Position numbers and translations under genes: made by a program. Below, in pieces: positions 43,927 to 52,995 of a stretch of DNA of 64,000 nucleotides (positions within the stretch are counted from its first letter, which is position 1; every line of letters starts with the position of its first letter). The notes below the pieces were generated by a model, which worked only from the letters and a program-made list of their open reading frames with translations, had not been told where the DNA came from and did not search any database. Origin of the DNA: Thermoguttaceae bacterium (GTDB taxonomy: Bacteria; Planctomycetota; Planctomycetia; Pirellulales; Thermoguttaceae); the NCBI GenBank assembly GCA_017407125.1, contig JAFQXE010000014.1:1-64000 (forward strand), read 5' to 3'.

Positions 43927-46476
43927 ATGATTAGCCATAAATCCATTTTAAACGCGTTTCTGATAGTTTTAGCATGTCTTTCCGGCTGCTATAAACAAGA
44001 CAATTCTGCAAGTCAGACGGCGGTTGAGGAGTCTTCAGACGACTCTGCAAGTCAGGCTGCAATCAATGCAAAGTTGGACAACTCTGATATTGATTCGTCA
44101 TTTGTTAATCTGCCTATAAGACCATTTGAAGAAGTTTATGTTAATGCCTTTGAAAATATGTTTAAAACTCGGAACTTTGATTTTATCCGTTGTCAAACTT
44201 ATGAAGGAGCCAATGTTCTTCACTATGCAGCATCGACAGGCGATTTGAACCGGGTTAAGCTTCTTCTGGAAAAAGGCGCGGACATTAACGCAATAGATAA
44301 ACAGGAAAGAACGGTTTTGCATTATGCCGCATGGAGTGGAAATCTCAAACTGGTTCAATGGCTGGTGGAACAGCAGAAAGTAGATATCCACGCACGCGAC
44401 AAATTCGGAGCTTCTGCTTTGTATCATGCCATTCAGGGCAAAAGAATGGAAGTGGCTCAATGGCTGACGGAACATGGATTGGACGTCAATGATGAAAACG
44501 GCTATTTATTGTGCGTCACTCAATTTGATCCTCTCAATAAAAACAGGAATCAGAATCTTGTTCAATGGCTGATTGAACATGGACTGAACGTTAAAGCTAA
44601 TGGCGGTAATATCTTGAATGCAGCCGCAACTTATAGTAATTTAGATGCAATTCAATTGCTGGTTGAACATGGCGCAGACGTCAACGCGCGAGATAAATGG
44701 GGAAATACCGTCTTGTTTTACGCCGCCAGAAGTTGGAATTTTAAAGTGGTTCAATGGCTCGTAGAACACGGCGCTGACGCCAACGCTAAAAACAATAAAG
44801 GGAAAACGGCATTGTATTATTCAATCTATGAAGATATAGATGAGGGTGAGGGTTGTCTGATTACAAAATCGGATGTCATTCGATACCTGGTCGAGCATGG
44901 CGCTGACGTTAATTCTAAAGGCAGTCCGGGAATGCCCATCTTGAGTTATGTCGTACAATGCCAAGATTGGGATCTTGTTAAATTTATGGTCGAACGCGGC
45001 GCCGATGTAAAAGTAAAATTTCCAATCGTGGCATACGCTGCACAATATGGTCAATGGGATATTGTTCAATTGCTGGTCGAACGTGGAGCGGACGTCAACG
45101 GGAAATACGAATTTGAAACTACAGCTCTGCATTATGCAGCCCAAAAAGGAAATCTGGAACAGGCGCAATTTCTGGTTGAACATGGCGCTGACGTCAACGC
45201 AATAACTAATCAAGGTAAAACGGTATTGCATCTTGCCGCTTTAAGTGGGAATTCGAAATTGGTTCAATGGCTCATAAACAAAGGATTGGACGTCAACGCG
45301 ATAGACAATAACAATGAGTCGATTTTGCATTATGCTTCTCTAAGTGGGAATCCAGAAACTCTTCAATGTCTAATTGAACATGGCGCCGACGTCAACGCTA
45401 AAAACAATAAAGGTTTTTCAGCTTTGCATTATGCAGCTCAAAAAGGGAATCTGAAATCGGTTCAATTGCTCATAAATCAGGGATTGGACGTCAACGCGAA
45501 AGACAATAATAACGAGTCGGTTTTGCATTACGCAGCTGAAAAGGGGAATCTGGAAACGCTTAAATGTCTAATTGAACATGGAGCTGACATCAACGCTAAA
45601 AACAATAAAGGTTTTTCAGTTTTGCATTATGCAACCCGAAGTATGACATATATTACCCAAAGCGAGAATCTGGAAGAACTTCAATATCTAATTGATCATG
45701 GCGCTGACGTCAACGCTAAAAACAATGTCGGTTTTACAGTTTTGCAGTCTGCTATTGGGAATACTTTTCGCTACAGTCCTGTCGAAGCTCTTCAATGTTT
45801 GGTCGAACATGGAGCTGACGTCAATGCAAAAGACGACAAAGGGAATACCGCCTTGTATTACACTATGAGGTCAACGAGCCATCGTTTTGAAACGGTTAAA
45901 TTTCTGGTCGATCATGGCGCCGATGTCAATGCCGTATTCTCAGAAGATGGAGATACCCCTTTGCATTTTATCGCTCGCTGGTCATACGGTTGGAATTATT
46001 ATGACATTGTATATTATCTTGTTGAACACGGCGCTGACGTTAACTCACAAAATATAATTGGAGAAACGCCTCTGCATTGTGTTGCTTTGCGTCAAAGCGG
46101 CTGTTCTTTAGGCGTTGCACAATTTCTGGTTGAACGCGGTTCGTACGTCTACGCAGAAGACCACGGTAGAAGAACCGCCTTATATAATGCTGTCAAAAGC
46201 GGTAATTTGGAACTTGTTCGTTGGCTGGTTGAACAAGGATTAGACGTCAACGTACAAGACAGATTTGGAGATACGCCTTTGCATTACATCAGATATACCG
46301 CCAAAGGGTTTGAAGTGGCTCGATACTTGATTGATCATGGCGCAGACGTCAATATAAGAAACAATCATGGCAGTACAATTATGAGCAATCCTTCACTATC
46401 TTCTCATAAGGAATTTGAAGAGTATTTACGTGAACATATTAAATCAAGCAAAGCGCTAAATACGATAAAACATTAA
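43927..46476 (+). CDS. Large ankyrin repeat lipoprotein
   Basis: 849 residues. The signal peptide ends in the lipobox LSGC (Cys near residue 22). A short polar linker with duplicated SASQxAxxxxxDD stretches precedes about 22 ankyrin units (about 95-835) of the form LHYAAQKGNLExxQxLIEHGADVNAKNNKG. Several neighbouring units (around 440-570) are near-identical, indicating recent internal duplication. It differs from the ankyrin proteins at 21693 and 27596 in having no MYKN gene after it. Envelope-anchored binding protein, partner unknown. Confidence 0.88.
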   Translation: MISHKSILNAFLIVLACLSGCYKQDNSASQTAVEESSDDSASQAAINAKLDNSDIDSSFVNLPIRPFEEVYVNAFENMFKTRNFDFIRCQTYEGANVLHYAASTGDLNRVKLLLEKGADINAIDKQERTVLHYAAWSGNLKLVQWLVEQQKVDIHARDKFGASALYHAIQGKRMEVAQWLTEHGLDVNDENGYLLCVTQFDPLNKNRNQNLVQWLIEHGLNVKANGGNILNAAATYSNLDAIQLLVEHGADVNARDKWGNTVLFYAARSWNFKVVQWLVEHGADANAKNNKGKTALYYSIYEDIDEGEGCLITKSDVIRYLVEHGADVNSKGSPGMPILSYVVQCQDWDLVKFMVERGADVKVKFPIVAYAAQYGQWDIVQLLVERGADVNGKYEFETTALHYAAQKGNLEQAQFLVEHGADVNAITNQGKTVLHLAALSGNSKLVQWLINKGLDVNAIDNNNESILHYASLSGNPETLQCLIEHGADVNAKNNKGFSALHYAAQKGNLKSVQLLINQGLDVNAKDNNNESVLHYAAEKGNLETLKCLIEHGADINAKNNKGFSVLHYATRSMTYITQSENLEELQYLIDHGADVNAKNNVGFTVLQSAIGNTFRYSPVEALQCLVEHGADVNAKDDKGNTALYYTMRSTSHRFETVKFLVDHGADVNAVFSEDGDTPLHFIARWSYGWNYYDIVYYLVEHGADVNSQNIIGETPLHCVALRQSGCSLGVAQFLVERGSYVYAEDHGRRTALYNAVKSGNLELVRWLVEQGLDVNVQDRFGDTPLHYIRYTAKGFEVARYLIDHGADVNIRNNHGSTIMSNPSLSSHKEFEEYLREHIKSSKALNTIKH

Positions 46477-46800
<324 letters not shown>

Positions 46801-46825
46801 TTTCCTGATTTTTTCTTTCCCCCCC

Positions 46826-46853
46826 TTGCATGTTCTTATATTCTAATTAAAAT
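46826..46853 (+). promoter_or_regulatory. Possible promoter for the DoxX gene
   Basis: TTGCAT (46826-46831), 16-base spacer, TAAAAT (46848-46853), a leader of about 140 bases. Confidence 0.4.
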
Positions 46854-47002
46854 GAATGTTAGTATAGATAATCTGTATATATAATGGATTCATAGAGAAG
46901 ACGTCGGCGGGCGGCGAAACTGCGTTTTGCGATAACGCCCAAGCTGTCAGATTCTCATAAATTGCATCCCGCCCTCAAATATTATTGAAAAGGAGGCCCA
47001 CC

Positions 47003-48010
47003 CTGAAACGCAAATTTTATTCTATCGGCTTGCTGACCGTGATTGCGTTGGTCGCGCTGCGATTGACTATCGGCTGGCATTTTTTCTATGAAGGCGTGTG
47101 GAAGGTCGCGAATTCAGATGAATTTTCCGCTCTTCCGTTTTTGAACCTCGCAAAAGGTCCCTTCGCTCCCATCTTTTATTCCATGACGCCGGATTTGGAA
47201 GGAAAAATCCGGATGCAAATTGACGAAAAGACCGGAAAGATTCCCTGCGAAGCTTATAAAACGCCGTGGCTGGAACAGCGTCAGTACGTCGAAAAGAAGT
47301 TCAATCTGACTGACGACCAGAAAGAGGAAATCGAAGTAATTTACAATCAGTACGCTGATTCTCTGGACACGTTCCTGGCGGCTAAATATACCGACGTCAA
47401 AGGCTACTTTGATTCTCTTGACCGGCTGAACAAAGACAAACACAACGGCAACGACGGTCCGGAACAGCGCAAACGCCAGTGGGACGAAATGATGAAGCTG
47501 CGCGGCGAAATGAACGGCTGGATTGGCGCTATCGAAGGGCTCGGCGACGAAATGACCGCAGCATTCGAAGGCGTCCTGACTCAGGAACAGCTCCAGGGAA
47601 AGCATCTTCCCAAAATCATCCCGACTACCGACCGCATGCCGTGGGGAATTACGTTCCCGTTTGCGTCTTATACGGACTTCCTTAACTTCACAATTACGTG
47701 GGCTTTGACAGCCATCGGATTCTGCCTGATCGTTGGTTTCTGCACGCGTCTTGCCAATTTGGGCGGCGCCGCGTTCCTGTGCATGGTCTGTGCGACTCAG
47801 CCTGCCTGGCCAACCATTTACCCGTTCGATCACCCAATTCTGGGGCACGCTTTGATTGTCGACAAAAACTTCGTTGAAATGATTGCGATGCTCGCTTTGG
47901 CAACGCTGCCGGTTGGACGCTGGGGCGGTTTGGACTGGTTCGTCTGGAACTGGTTCGGAAAACCGATTCTCAAGGCGTTTGGATTTACTCAATGGACGGA
48001 AGAAGAATGA
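47003..48010 (+). CDS. DoxX-family membrane protein, probable CTG start
   Basis: 335 residues. Membrane segment 1 lies at about 6-26 (IGLLTVIALVALRLTIGWHFFYEG, the usual DoxX opening), a soluble insertion of about 170 residues (30-205, helical, with FNLTDDQKEEIEVIYNQYAD), then three membrane segments ending at about 315. AGGAGG (46991-46996) is the strongest ribosome site around and lies six bases before an in-frame CTG at 47003; the alternative TTG at 46985 is upstream of that site, and no ATG follows before the first membrane helix ends. DoxX proteins are small quinone- or thiosulfate-linked membrane proteins; the insertion is characteristic of planctomycete versions. Function uncertain. 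Possibly in one unit with the two oxidoreductases downstream. Confidence 0.8.
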   Translation: MKRKFYSIGLLTVIALVALRLTIGWHFFYEGVWKVANSDEFSALPFLNLAKGPFAPIFYSMTPDLEGKIRMQIDEKTGKIPCEAYKTPWLEQRQYVEKKFNLTDDQKEEIEVIYNQYADSLDTFLAAKYTDVKGYFDSLDRLNKDKHNGNDGPEQRKRQWDEMMKLRGEMNGWIGAIEGLGDEMTAAFEGVLTQEQLQGKHLPKIIPTTDRMPWGITFPFASYTDFLNFTITWALTAIGFCLIVGFCTRLANLGGAAFLCMVCATQPAWPTIYPFDHPILGHALIVDKNFVEMIAMLALATLPVGRWGGLDWFVWNWFGKPILKAFGFTQWTEEE

Positions 48011-48015
48011 GAGCA

Positions 48016-48138
48016 GGAGCTGTTAGCTATTAGTTGCTAGCTATTAGCTTTTCATATCAGCTTCTGACTTTATTAGCAAAAACGTTAGCGCCTGGAAGCA
48101 AAAAGCTAGCAGCTAGCGGCTAGAGGCTAGGAGCTAAA
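48016..48138. repeat. TAGCT fold-back element, copy 2
   Basis: Left side AGCTGTTAGCTATTAG..GCTAGCTATTAGC, right side AAAAGCTAGCAGCTAGCGGC..GGCTAGGAGC; the halves are complementary. It lies between the DoxX and first oxidoreductase genes. Confidence 0.8.
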
Positions 48139-48142
48139 CACA

Positions 48143-48170
48143 TTACCAACAACCAACAGACATTTATAAT
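48143..48170 (+). promoter_or_regulatory. Possible promoter giving a leaderless oxidoreductase message
   Basis: TTACCA (48143-48148), 16-base spacer, TATAAT (48165-48170). The predicted transcription start coincides with the ATG at 48177, and no ribosome-binding site is present. Confidence 0.45.
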
Positions 48171-48176
48171 ATAACC

Positions 48177-49883
48177 ATGAATTTAACACCGGAACAAATT
48201 GCGGCGGGTCAGAAAGCGTTTTGCGACTGCTCTCGTCGAGACTTCTTAAAAGCGGCTGGGGCGGCTGGCATAGTATGCGGCGGCGCTCTGGGCGGTTTTT
48301 ATTTCGGATACAGCGCCATTCACGGGTCGCCCGTTCGAGTTGGCGTCTTAGGAACAGGCGACGAAGGCAACGTCCTTTTGGGAGCTATCAATCCTGAATA
48401 CGTTCAGGTTGTCGCCATTGCAGACGTCCGACCGTACAACCAGTGGCGCGCGTTCCACGGCGACCACGATTCCGACGCCGCTCTGGCGGCTCGCAAGGGC
48501 TTGATGGCGGTTTACGGATGGAAGACCGAAGACGAGGCTCGTCAGCACGTCAAGGTTTACGAAGATTACAAAGACCTGCTCAAAGACGCCAAGTCGCTGG
48601 GCATTGAAGCTGTCATTATCGCTCTGCCGCTGCACCTTCACGCGCCGGCGGCAATTGCCGCCATGGAACAGGGCTTGCACGTTTTGACAGAAAAGCTCAT
48701 GGCGCACTCTGTTTTTGAATGCAAGGAAATGGCGCAGGCGGCGAAGCTGGCGAAAGTCCATCTGGCGACCGGACATCAGCGTCACTACAACATTCTTTAC
48801 GAAGAAGCGATGGACACGATTCAGCGCGGACTGCTGGGCGATCTGCACTACATTCGCGCTCAATGGCATCGAGGCAACATGCCCGGCGGAGACTCCTGGC
48901 AGCAGCCCATGCCGGAAAACTTCAAGCCGAACGACCCGCAGGCGAAAAAGCTCGCTGCGATTTACAACAACGCCAAAAACGCGCTGGAATCGGCTCGCGG
49001 CCCGGCGATTGAAAAAGCCCGCATTAAAATGGAACAGGCGAGAATGCGTCTGCAGGACAAAATCGTCGACGCGACGAAGTACGGCTATCAGACTCACGAC
49101 CTCGTTTTGCGCAACGGCTCTCCGTACCACTGCCCGCCGGGCGAAGAACTCATTCGCTGGCGTCTGTGGAAGCGCACTGGCGGCGGTTTGATGGTTGAAC
49201 TCGGCTCTCATCAGCTCGACGCAGCCAGCATCTTCATTTCCGCCATGCACGGCGGCGTCAAACAGCATCCGCTGTGCGTTGTCGCCTCCGGCTACCGCTC
49301 TATTTTTGACAACGACCGCGAAGCGGAAGACCACGTCATTTGTCAGTTTGAATACCCGACCCCGGGCTACGATCCCAAAGACGACATCAAGTCCCGAAAC
49401 CGCATCTCCGTTCAGTACTCCACCATCAACGGCAACGGATTCGGCGGATACGGCGAAATCGTCTACGGCACGAAAGGCACGCTCATTCTCGAACGCGAGC
49501 AGGAAGTTACCCTCCTTCGCGACGAGTCCGCAACAGCTGTCGGTTCCGGCGGCGGTTCCGGTCCCACGATGGACACGCAGGCGTCCGGCGCCAGCCAGAA
49601 GGCGGCAACAGCAGCCGGTCCGACTCGCAAAGTCAGCCGCGGCTACACAGAAGAAATCGAGCATTTTGCCTGGTGCATTCGCAACAATCCCGACGCGTCC
49701 AACCCGGACATTCACCCGCGCTGCACGCCGAAAGTCGCTATGGGCGACGCCTGTATCGCTCTGGTTACCAACATGGCAGCCGCGCAGAGCAGCCGCATCG
49801 AGTTCAAAGAATCCTGGTTCGACCCGGAATCCGACGACACGCCCGAAGGCGTTAAGCCGGACTTGAACAGATACAAGGCGTAG
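48177..49883 (+). CDS. Tat-exported Gfo/Idh/MocA-family oxidoreductase
   Basis: 568 residues. It opens with MNLTPEQIAAGQKAF and then the Tat motif CSRRDFLKAAGAAG (about 18-31). The Rossmann domain begins VGVLGTGDEGNVLLGAINP (about 58-76); LTEKLMAHS (about 171-179) takes the place of the EKP loop. A long insertion (240-300) precedes GGGLMVELGSHQLDAASIF, the active-site helix. The C-terminal part holds a Gly/Ser/Thr-rich low-complexity stretch (about 458-485). It probably acts on a sugar or sugar acid in the periplasm with bound NAD(P). A close paralogue follows at 50037; the two may form a complex. Confidence 0.88.
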   Translation: MNLTPEQIAAGQKAFCDCSRRDFLKAAGAAGIVCGGALGGFYFGYSAIHGSPVRVGVLGTGDEGNVLLGAINPEYVQVVAIADVRPYNQWRAFHGDHDSDAALAARKGLMAVYGWKTEDEARQHVKVYEDYKDLLKDAKSLGIEAVIIALPLHLHAPAAIAAMEQGLHVLTEKLMAHSVFECKEMAQAAKLAKVHLATGHQRHYNILYEEAMDTIQRGLLGDLHYIRAQWHRGNMPGGDSWQQPMPENFKPNDPQAKKLAAIYNNAKNALESARGPAIEKARIKMEQARMRLQDKIVDATKYGYQTHDLVLRNGSPYHCPPGEELIRWRLWKRTGGGLMVELGSHQLDAASIFISAMHGGVKQHPLCVVASGYRSIFDNDREAEDHVICQFEYPTPGYDPKDDIKSRNRISVQYSTINGNGFGGYGEIVYGTKGTLILEREQEVTLLRDESATAVGSGGGSGPTMDTQASGASQKAATAAGPTRKVSRGYTEEIEHFAWCIRNNPDASNPDIHPRCTPKVAMGDACIALVTNMAAAQSSRIEFKESWFDPESDDTPEGVKPDLNRYKA

Positions 49884-49885
49884 GG

Positions 49886-50000
49886 GAGCTGCTAGCCTCT
49901 AGCTACTAGCTACTAGCTTTTTAACTATTTACTTAAAAGTTGGCAGCTAAGAGTTACGAGGCTCCAAGCTAACAGCTAGAAGCTAGGAGCTAATAGCTAA
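49886..50000. repeat. TAGCT fold-back element, copy 3
   Basis: Left side GAGCTGCTAGCCTCTAGC..CTACTAGCTTTT, right side CCAAGCTAACAGCTAGAAGC..AGGAGCTAATAGC; the halves are complementary. It lies between the two oxidoreductase genes. Confidence 0.8.
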
Positions 50001-50036
50001 TCAATACCAACAATTCACTTTAATCATACATCAACC

Positions 50037-51881
50037 ATGAACTTAACTCCTGAACAAACTGATATTGGGAAGAAAAACTTCCTCGCCGCCATGGGGTCGA
50101 CTGTCATGGCGTCTCCGACTGACGCGAACGCCTCACATCGCGATTTCCTCCGCGGCGCGATTGAAAAGAATCTGGCTTCCAAAGCCGGGCTGGGCGGGTA
50201 TTATTACGGATACTCCGAACCCGACCGACCGGTTCGCGTTGCCGTTTTGGGAACCGGCGACGAAGGCAACGTCCTTCTTGGCGCTATCAACCCCAAGTTT
50301 ATCGAAGTTGTTGCTATTGCCGACATTCGTCCGTACAGCATCTCCCGCGCGTTCAACGGCGACGTCCTGGGCGGAGAACTCGCTCAGAAATCCCGCCTCG
50401 GCTTGTGCCGCGTTTACGGCTGGAAAGACGAAACGGAAGCGCGTCAGCACGTTAAAGTCTTCGGCGACTACCGCGACCTGCTCAACGAAGCAACCGTAAA
50501 AGATCTCGGTATTGAAGCTGTTATTATCGGCTTGCCGCTGCACCTTCACGCGCCTGCGTCCGTTGCCGCCATGCGATTGGGTCTTCACGTTTTGACCGAA
50601 AAGCTCATGGCAAAGACCGTTGGTCTGTGCAAGCTCATGGGCCGCGTTTCGGAAGAAACCAACAAGCTCATGGCGACCGGGCATCAGCGTCACTACAACA
50701 TCCTGTACGAAAATGCGTTCCACGCCATTCAACAGGGGTTGCTGGGCGACCTGCACTACATTCGCGCTCAGTGGCACCGCGCCAACCTCCCGAAAAAGGA
50801 CTCCTGGCAGCCGCCGATTCCGAAATGGATTATCGATACAAAAGACAAGAAGTTTACCGACACCGACCTCAACCTGTATTCCGGCTTGGAAAAGCAGTTG
50901 AAGAGCTTTGAAGCCAAACGCGACGCTCTTCTCAAGGCGAACTCCGCCGAAGCCGACGTTTGGATTAAGAAAGTCGAACAGCTCAAAGCCAAAATGAACG
51001 ACGTTGTCGCTCCGGAAATCATCGAGAAAGCCGGGTTCAAGCCGCAAAAAGTCGTCGGCGCCGACGGTACGGTTTACTATTCCGCCCCGGCGGCAGAAGC
51101 GATGATTCGCTGGCGTTTGTGGAACGATTTCGGCGGCGGTTTGATGGTTGAACTCGGTTCCCATCAGCTCGACGCAGCCGGGATTTTCATTTCCGCCATG
51201 CACGGCGGCGTCAAACAGATGCCGATTTCCGTCAGCGCCACCAGCAACCGCCCGATTTTCCCGCCAGACCGTGACATCGACGACCATATCGAATGTATTT
51301 TCGAGTTCCCCGCGCCGGGTTACGATCCCAATACGGAAGAAGGCCGACGCCGCAAGATCGCCGTCAGCTATTCCGCGATTAACGGCAACGACTTCGGTGG
51401 ATACGGCGAAACCGTATTCGGCACCGGCGGCACGATGCAAATCAACCGCGAGTCCGACGTCCTGCTGTGGCAGACTCACAACGTCAACGATTACTGCGAC
51501 GTCGTCAAAGTTGACCAGGCGAAGGAAAAGAACGCGTTCAAAAAGAAGTATCCGTGCGCGCTCAACGTTGCCGACAAACTGGACGAGCTGAGCTATTCCT
51601 ACGGCATTCAGGCGTTCCAGAACGTCAGCCGCGGCTATACGGAAGAACTGGAACATTGGGCTTGGCTGATTCGCAATATCGAAACGGCGGAAGACAAGAA
51701 AGCCGCGTATCAGGACAACCAGCCGCACTGCAAACCGGCGGTTGCCATGTCCGACGCGATTCTGTCGCTGGTTACCAACATTGCCGCGAAGAAACACGAG
51801 CAAGTCAAGTTCCAGAAAGAGTGGTTTGACATTCATTCCGACGCCACGCCGGACGGAAGCAAAGTCGAACTGCCGCAGTAA
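50037..51881 (+). CDS. Gfo/Idh/MocA-family oxidoreductase paralogue with degenerate Tat motif
   Basis: 614 residues, aligned end to end with the protein at 48177: same MNLTPEQ head, VAVLGTGDEGNVLLGAINP, LTEKLMAKT, GDLHYIRAQWHR and GGGLMVELGSHQLDAAGIF. The N-terminal motif is SHRDFLRGAIEK: the first arginine of the Tat pair is His and no hydrophobic stretch follows (KNLASKAGLGGYYYGYS), so export by itself is doubtful. It could be carried with its partner or stay cytoplasmic. Longer insertion (about 265-330) than its paralogue. A strong terminator follows. Confidence 0.87.
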   Translation: MNLTPEQTDIGKKNFLAAMGSTVMASPTDANASHRDFLRGAIEKNLASKAGLGGYYYGYSEPDRPVRVAVLGTGDEGNVLLGAINPKFIEVVAIADIRPYSISRAFNGDVLGGELAQKSRLGLCRVYGWKDETEARQHVKVFGDYRDLLNEATVKDLGIEAVIIGLPLHLHAPASVAAMRLGLHVLTEKLMAKTVGLCKLMGRVSEETNKLMATGHQRHYNILYENAFHAIQQGLLGDLHYIRAQWHRANLPKKDSWQPPIPKWIIDTKDKKFTDTDLNLYSGLEKQLKSFEAKRDALLKANSAEADVWIKKVEQLKAKMNDVVAPEIIEKAGFKPQKVVGADGTVYYSAPAAEAMIRWRLWNDFGGGLMVELGSHQLDAAGIFISAMHGGVKQMPISVSATSNRPIFPPDRDIDDHIECIFEFPAPGYDPNTEEGRRRKIAVSYSAINGNDFGGYGETVFGTGGTMQINRESDVLLWQTHNVNDYCDVVKVDQAKEKNAFKKKYPCALNVADKLDELSYSYGIQAFQNVSRGYTEELEHWAWLIRNIETAEDKKAAYQDNQPHCKPAVAMSDAILSLVTNIAAKKHEQVKFQKEWFDIHSDATPDGSKVELPQ

Positions 51882-51931
51882 CAATCCATTTCGTTTCAGG
51901 GGTCGTTCTTCTCGTTACTGAGAAGAGCGAT

Positions 51932-51970
51932 AAGGAACGAGGAATCCCCGCGATTCTTCGTTCCTTTTTT
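51932..51970 (+). terminator. Rho-independent terminator after the oxidoreductase pair
   Basis: 15-bp stem (51932-51946 with 51952-51966) with a short C-rich loop, one wobble pair, and a run of T to 51970. Confidence 0.9.
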
Positions 51971-51998
51971 GTTGTGTGTAGTTCCATTCCCCTCCCCC

Positions 51999-52170
51999 TT
52001 ACTAAAGTTTTTTGGAAAGGGGAGTTTGAGGGGAAGAACCTTTTTTTCAAAAAAGGTTTTCCCCTCATAAATTAAACTTGAAAAAACTTCCCTAAAAGGG
52101 AGCCAGCTTGCTGGCGACCTAAGTTTTTTCAAGTTGGCGAGCTTCGCTCGCGATCCGGAAGCGTTTTTGG
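51999..52170 (+). repeat. Cloverleaf-like element, copy 2
   Basis: Nearly identical to 21432-21566: GAGGGGAAGAACC folding onto GGTTTTCCCCTC, then CTTGAAAAAACTT..AAGTTTTTTCAAG enclosing TCCC/GGGA and GCCAGC/GCTGGC. It is followed by GGCGAGCTTCGCTCGCGATCCGGAAGCG (52135-52162), as at 24528 and 29951. No gene seen in this gap. Confidence 0.85.
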
Positions 52171-52213
52171 AGGCTTCCGCCGCAAGCGAATTATGGCGTC
52201 TTTATAATATCCC

Positions 52214-52241
52214 TTTACAAAATGTATAAAAGCCGTATAAT
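52214..52241 (+). promoter_or_regulatory. Promoter for ilvN
   Basis: TTTACA (52214-52219), 16-base spacer, TATAAT (52236-52241). A palindrome GCGTCTCAGACGC lies between promoter and gene at about 52287-52299, a possible regulatory site. Confidence 0.6.
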
Positions 52242-52312
52242 AGGGGAGTCGTTATTGGAAAGCAGAATAATTGGCTTGCGGTAAAGCGTCTCAGACGCTT
52301 TAGATTACTACC

Positions 52313-52828
52313 ATGTACAACGAAACAGAAAAACATATCGTATCGGCTTTGGTTCAGAACGTTCCCGGCGTCCTGTCGCACATTTCCGGCATGCTGGCGT
52401 CGCGGGGATACAACATCAACTCGCTGGCTGTCGGCGAAACCGAGAACCCGGACCTGTCCCGCATGACGTTTGTCGTCGTCGGAGACGAGGCGGTTCTGGA
52501 TCAGGTCAGCGCCCAGCTTCGGAAAGTCGTTACCGTCGTTGGCGTCGACGACATCAGCCAGACGGACTACCTCGAACGCGACCTGATGCTGGTCAAAGTT
52601 CAGGCGGCGCCGGAAAAACGCTCGGAAATCATCGAGCTGGTCAATATCTTCCGCGGCAAAATCGTCGACCTGAGCATCGATTCCATGATTATTGAAATCT
52701 CCGGTCAGGAAAAGAAAATCGAGTCGTTCATTGACGTCCTTCGCCCGTTCGGAATTATCGAACTGGTTCGAACCGGACGCATCGCCATGACCCGCGGACA
52801 TCACGCGCTGAAAAGCGACATCGAGTAA
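52313..52828 (+). CDS. ilvN: Acetolactate synthase small (regulatory) subunit
   Basis: 171 residues. The N-terminal ACT domain (about 5-80: HIVSALVQNVPGVLSHISGMLASRGYNI) binds branched-chain amino acids for feedback inhibition; the C-terminal domain (85-165) activates the catalytic subunit. Catalytic subunit IlvB is not adjacent. GYNINSLAVG and GQEKKIESFIDVLRPFGI match the family closely. It controls the first shared step of valine, leucine and isoleucine synthesis. No leader peptide resembling a branched-chain attenuator was seen. Could equally be named ilvH. Confidence 0.95.
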   Translation: MYNETEKHIVSALVQNVPGVLSHISGMLASRGYNINSLAVGETENPDLSRMTFVVVGDEAVLDQVSAQLRKVVTVVGVDDISQTDYLERDLMLVKVQAAPEKRSEIIELVNIFRGKIVDLSIDSMIIEISGQEKKIESFIDVLRPFGIIELVRTGRIAMTRGHHALKSDIE

Positions 52829-52839
52829 ACCCGGGCGTT

Positions 52840-52955
52840 TTTTAACACGAAAATTTTTAAACACGAAATACACGAAATAAGCGAAATAAACGAAAAATAT
52901 TTAGAAATTTAATCCTTTCGTTTTTTTCGTTCTTCTTCGTGTTTTTCGTGTTAAA
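52840..52955. repeat. CACGAAA fold-back element
   Basis: Iterated AACACGAAAA, ACACGAAATACACGAAATAAGC words on the left; on the right CCTTTCGTTTTTTTCG..CTTCGTGTTTTTCGTGTT, their complement. It lies between ilvN and the aminotransferase gene. Confidence 0.8.
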
Positions 52956-52995
52956 TATTTTAACAGGAAGAGGCTCTTTCTCAGGGAATTCTGCC

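Noticed and set aside
48348..51884. 455- and 583-codon minus-strand frames opposite the oxidoreductase pair
   Set aside because: Similar to each other only because the two genes on the plus strand are paralogues; no signal, motif or ribosome site.
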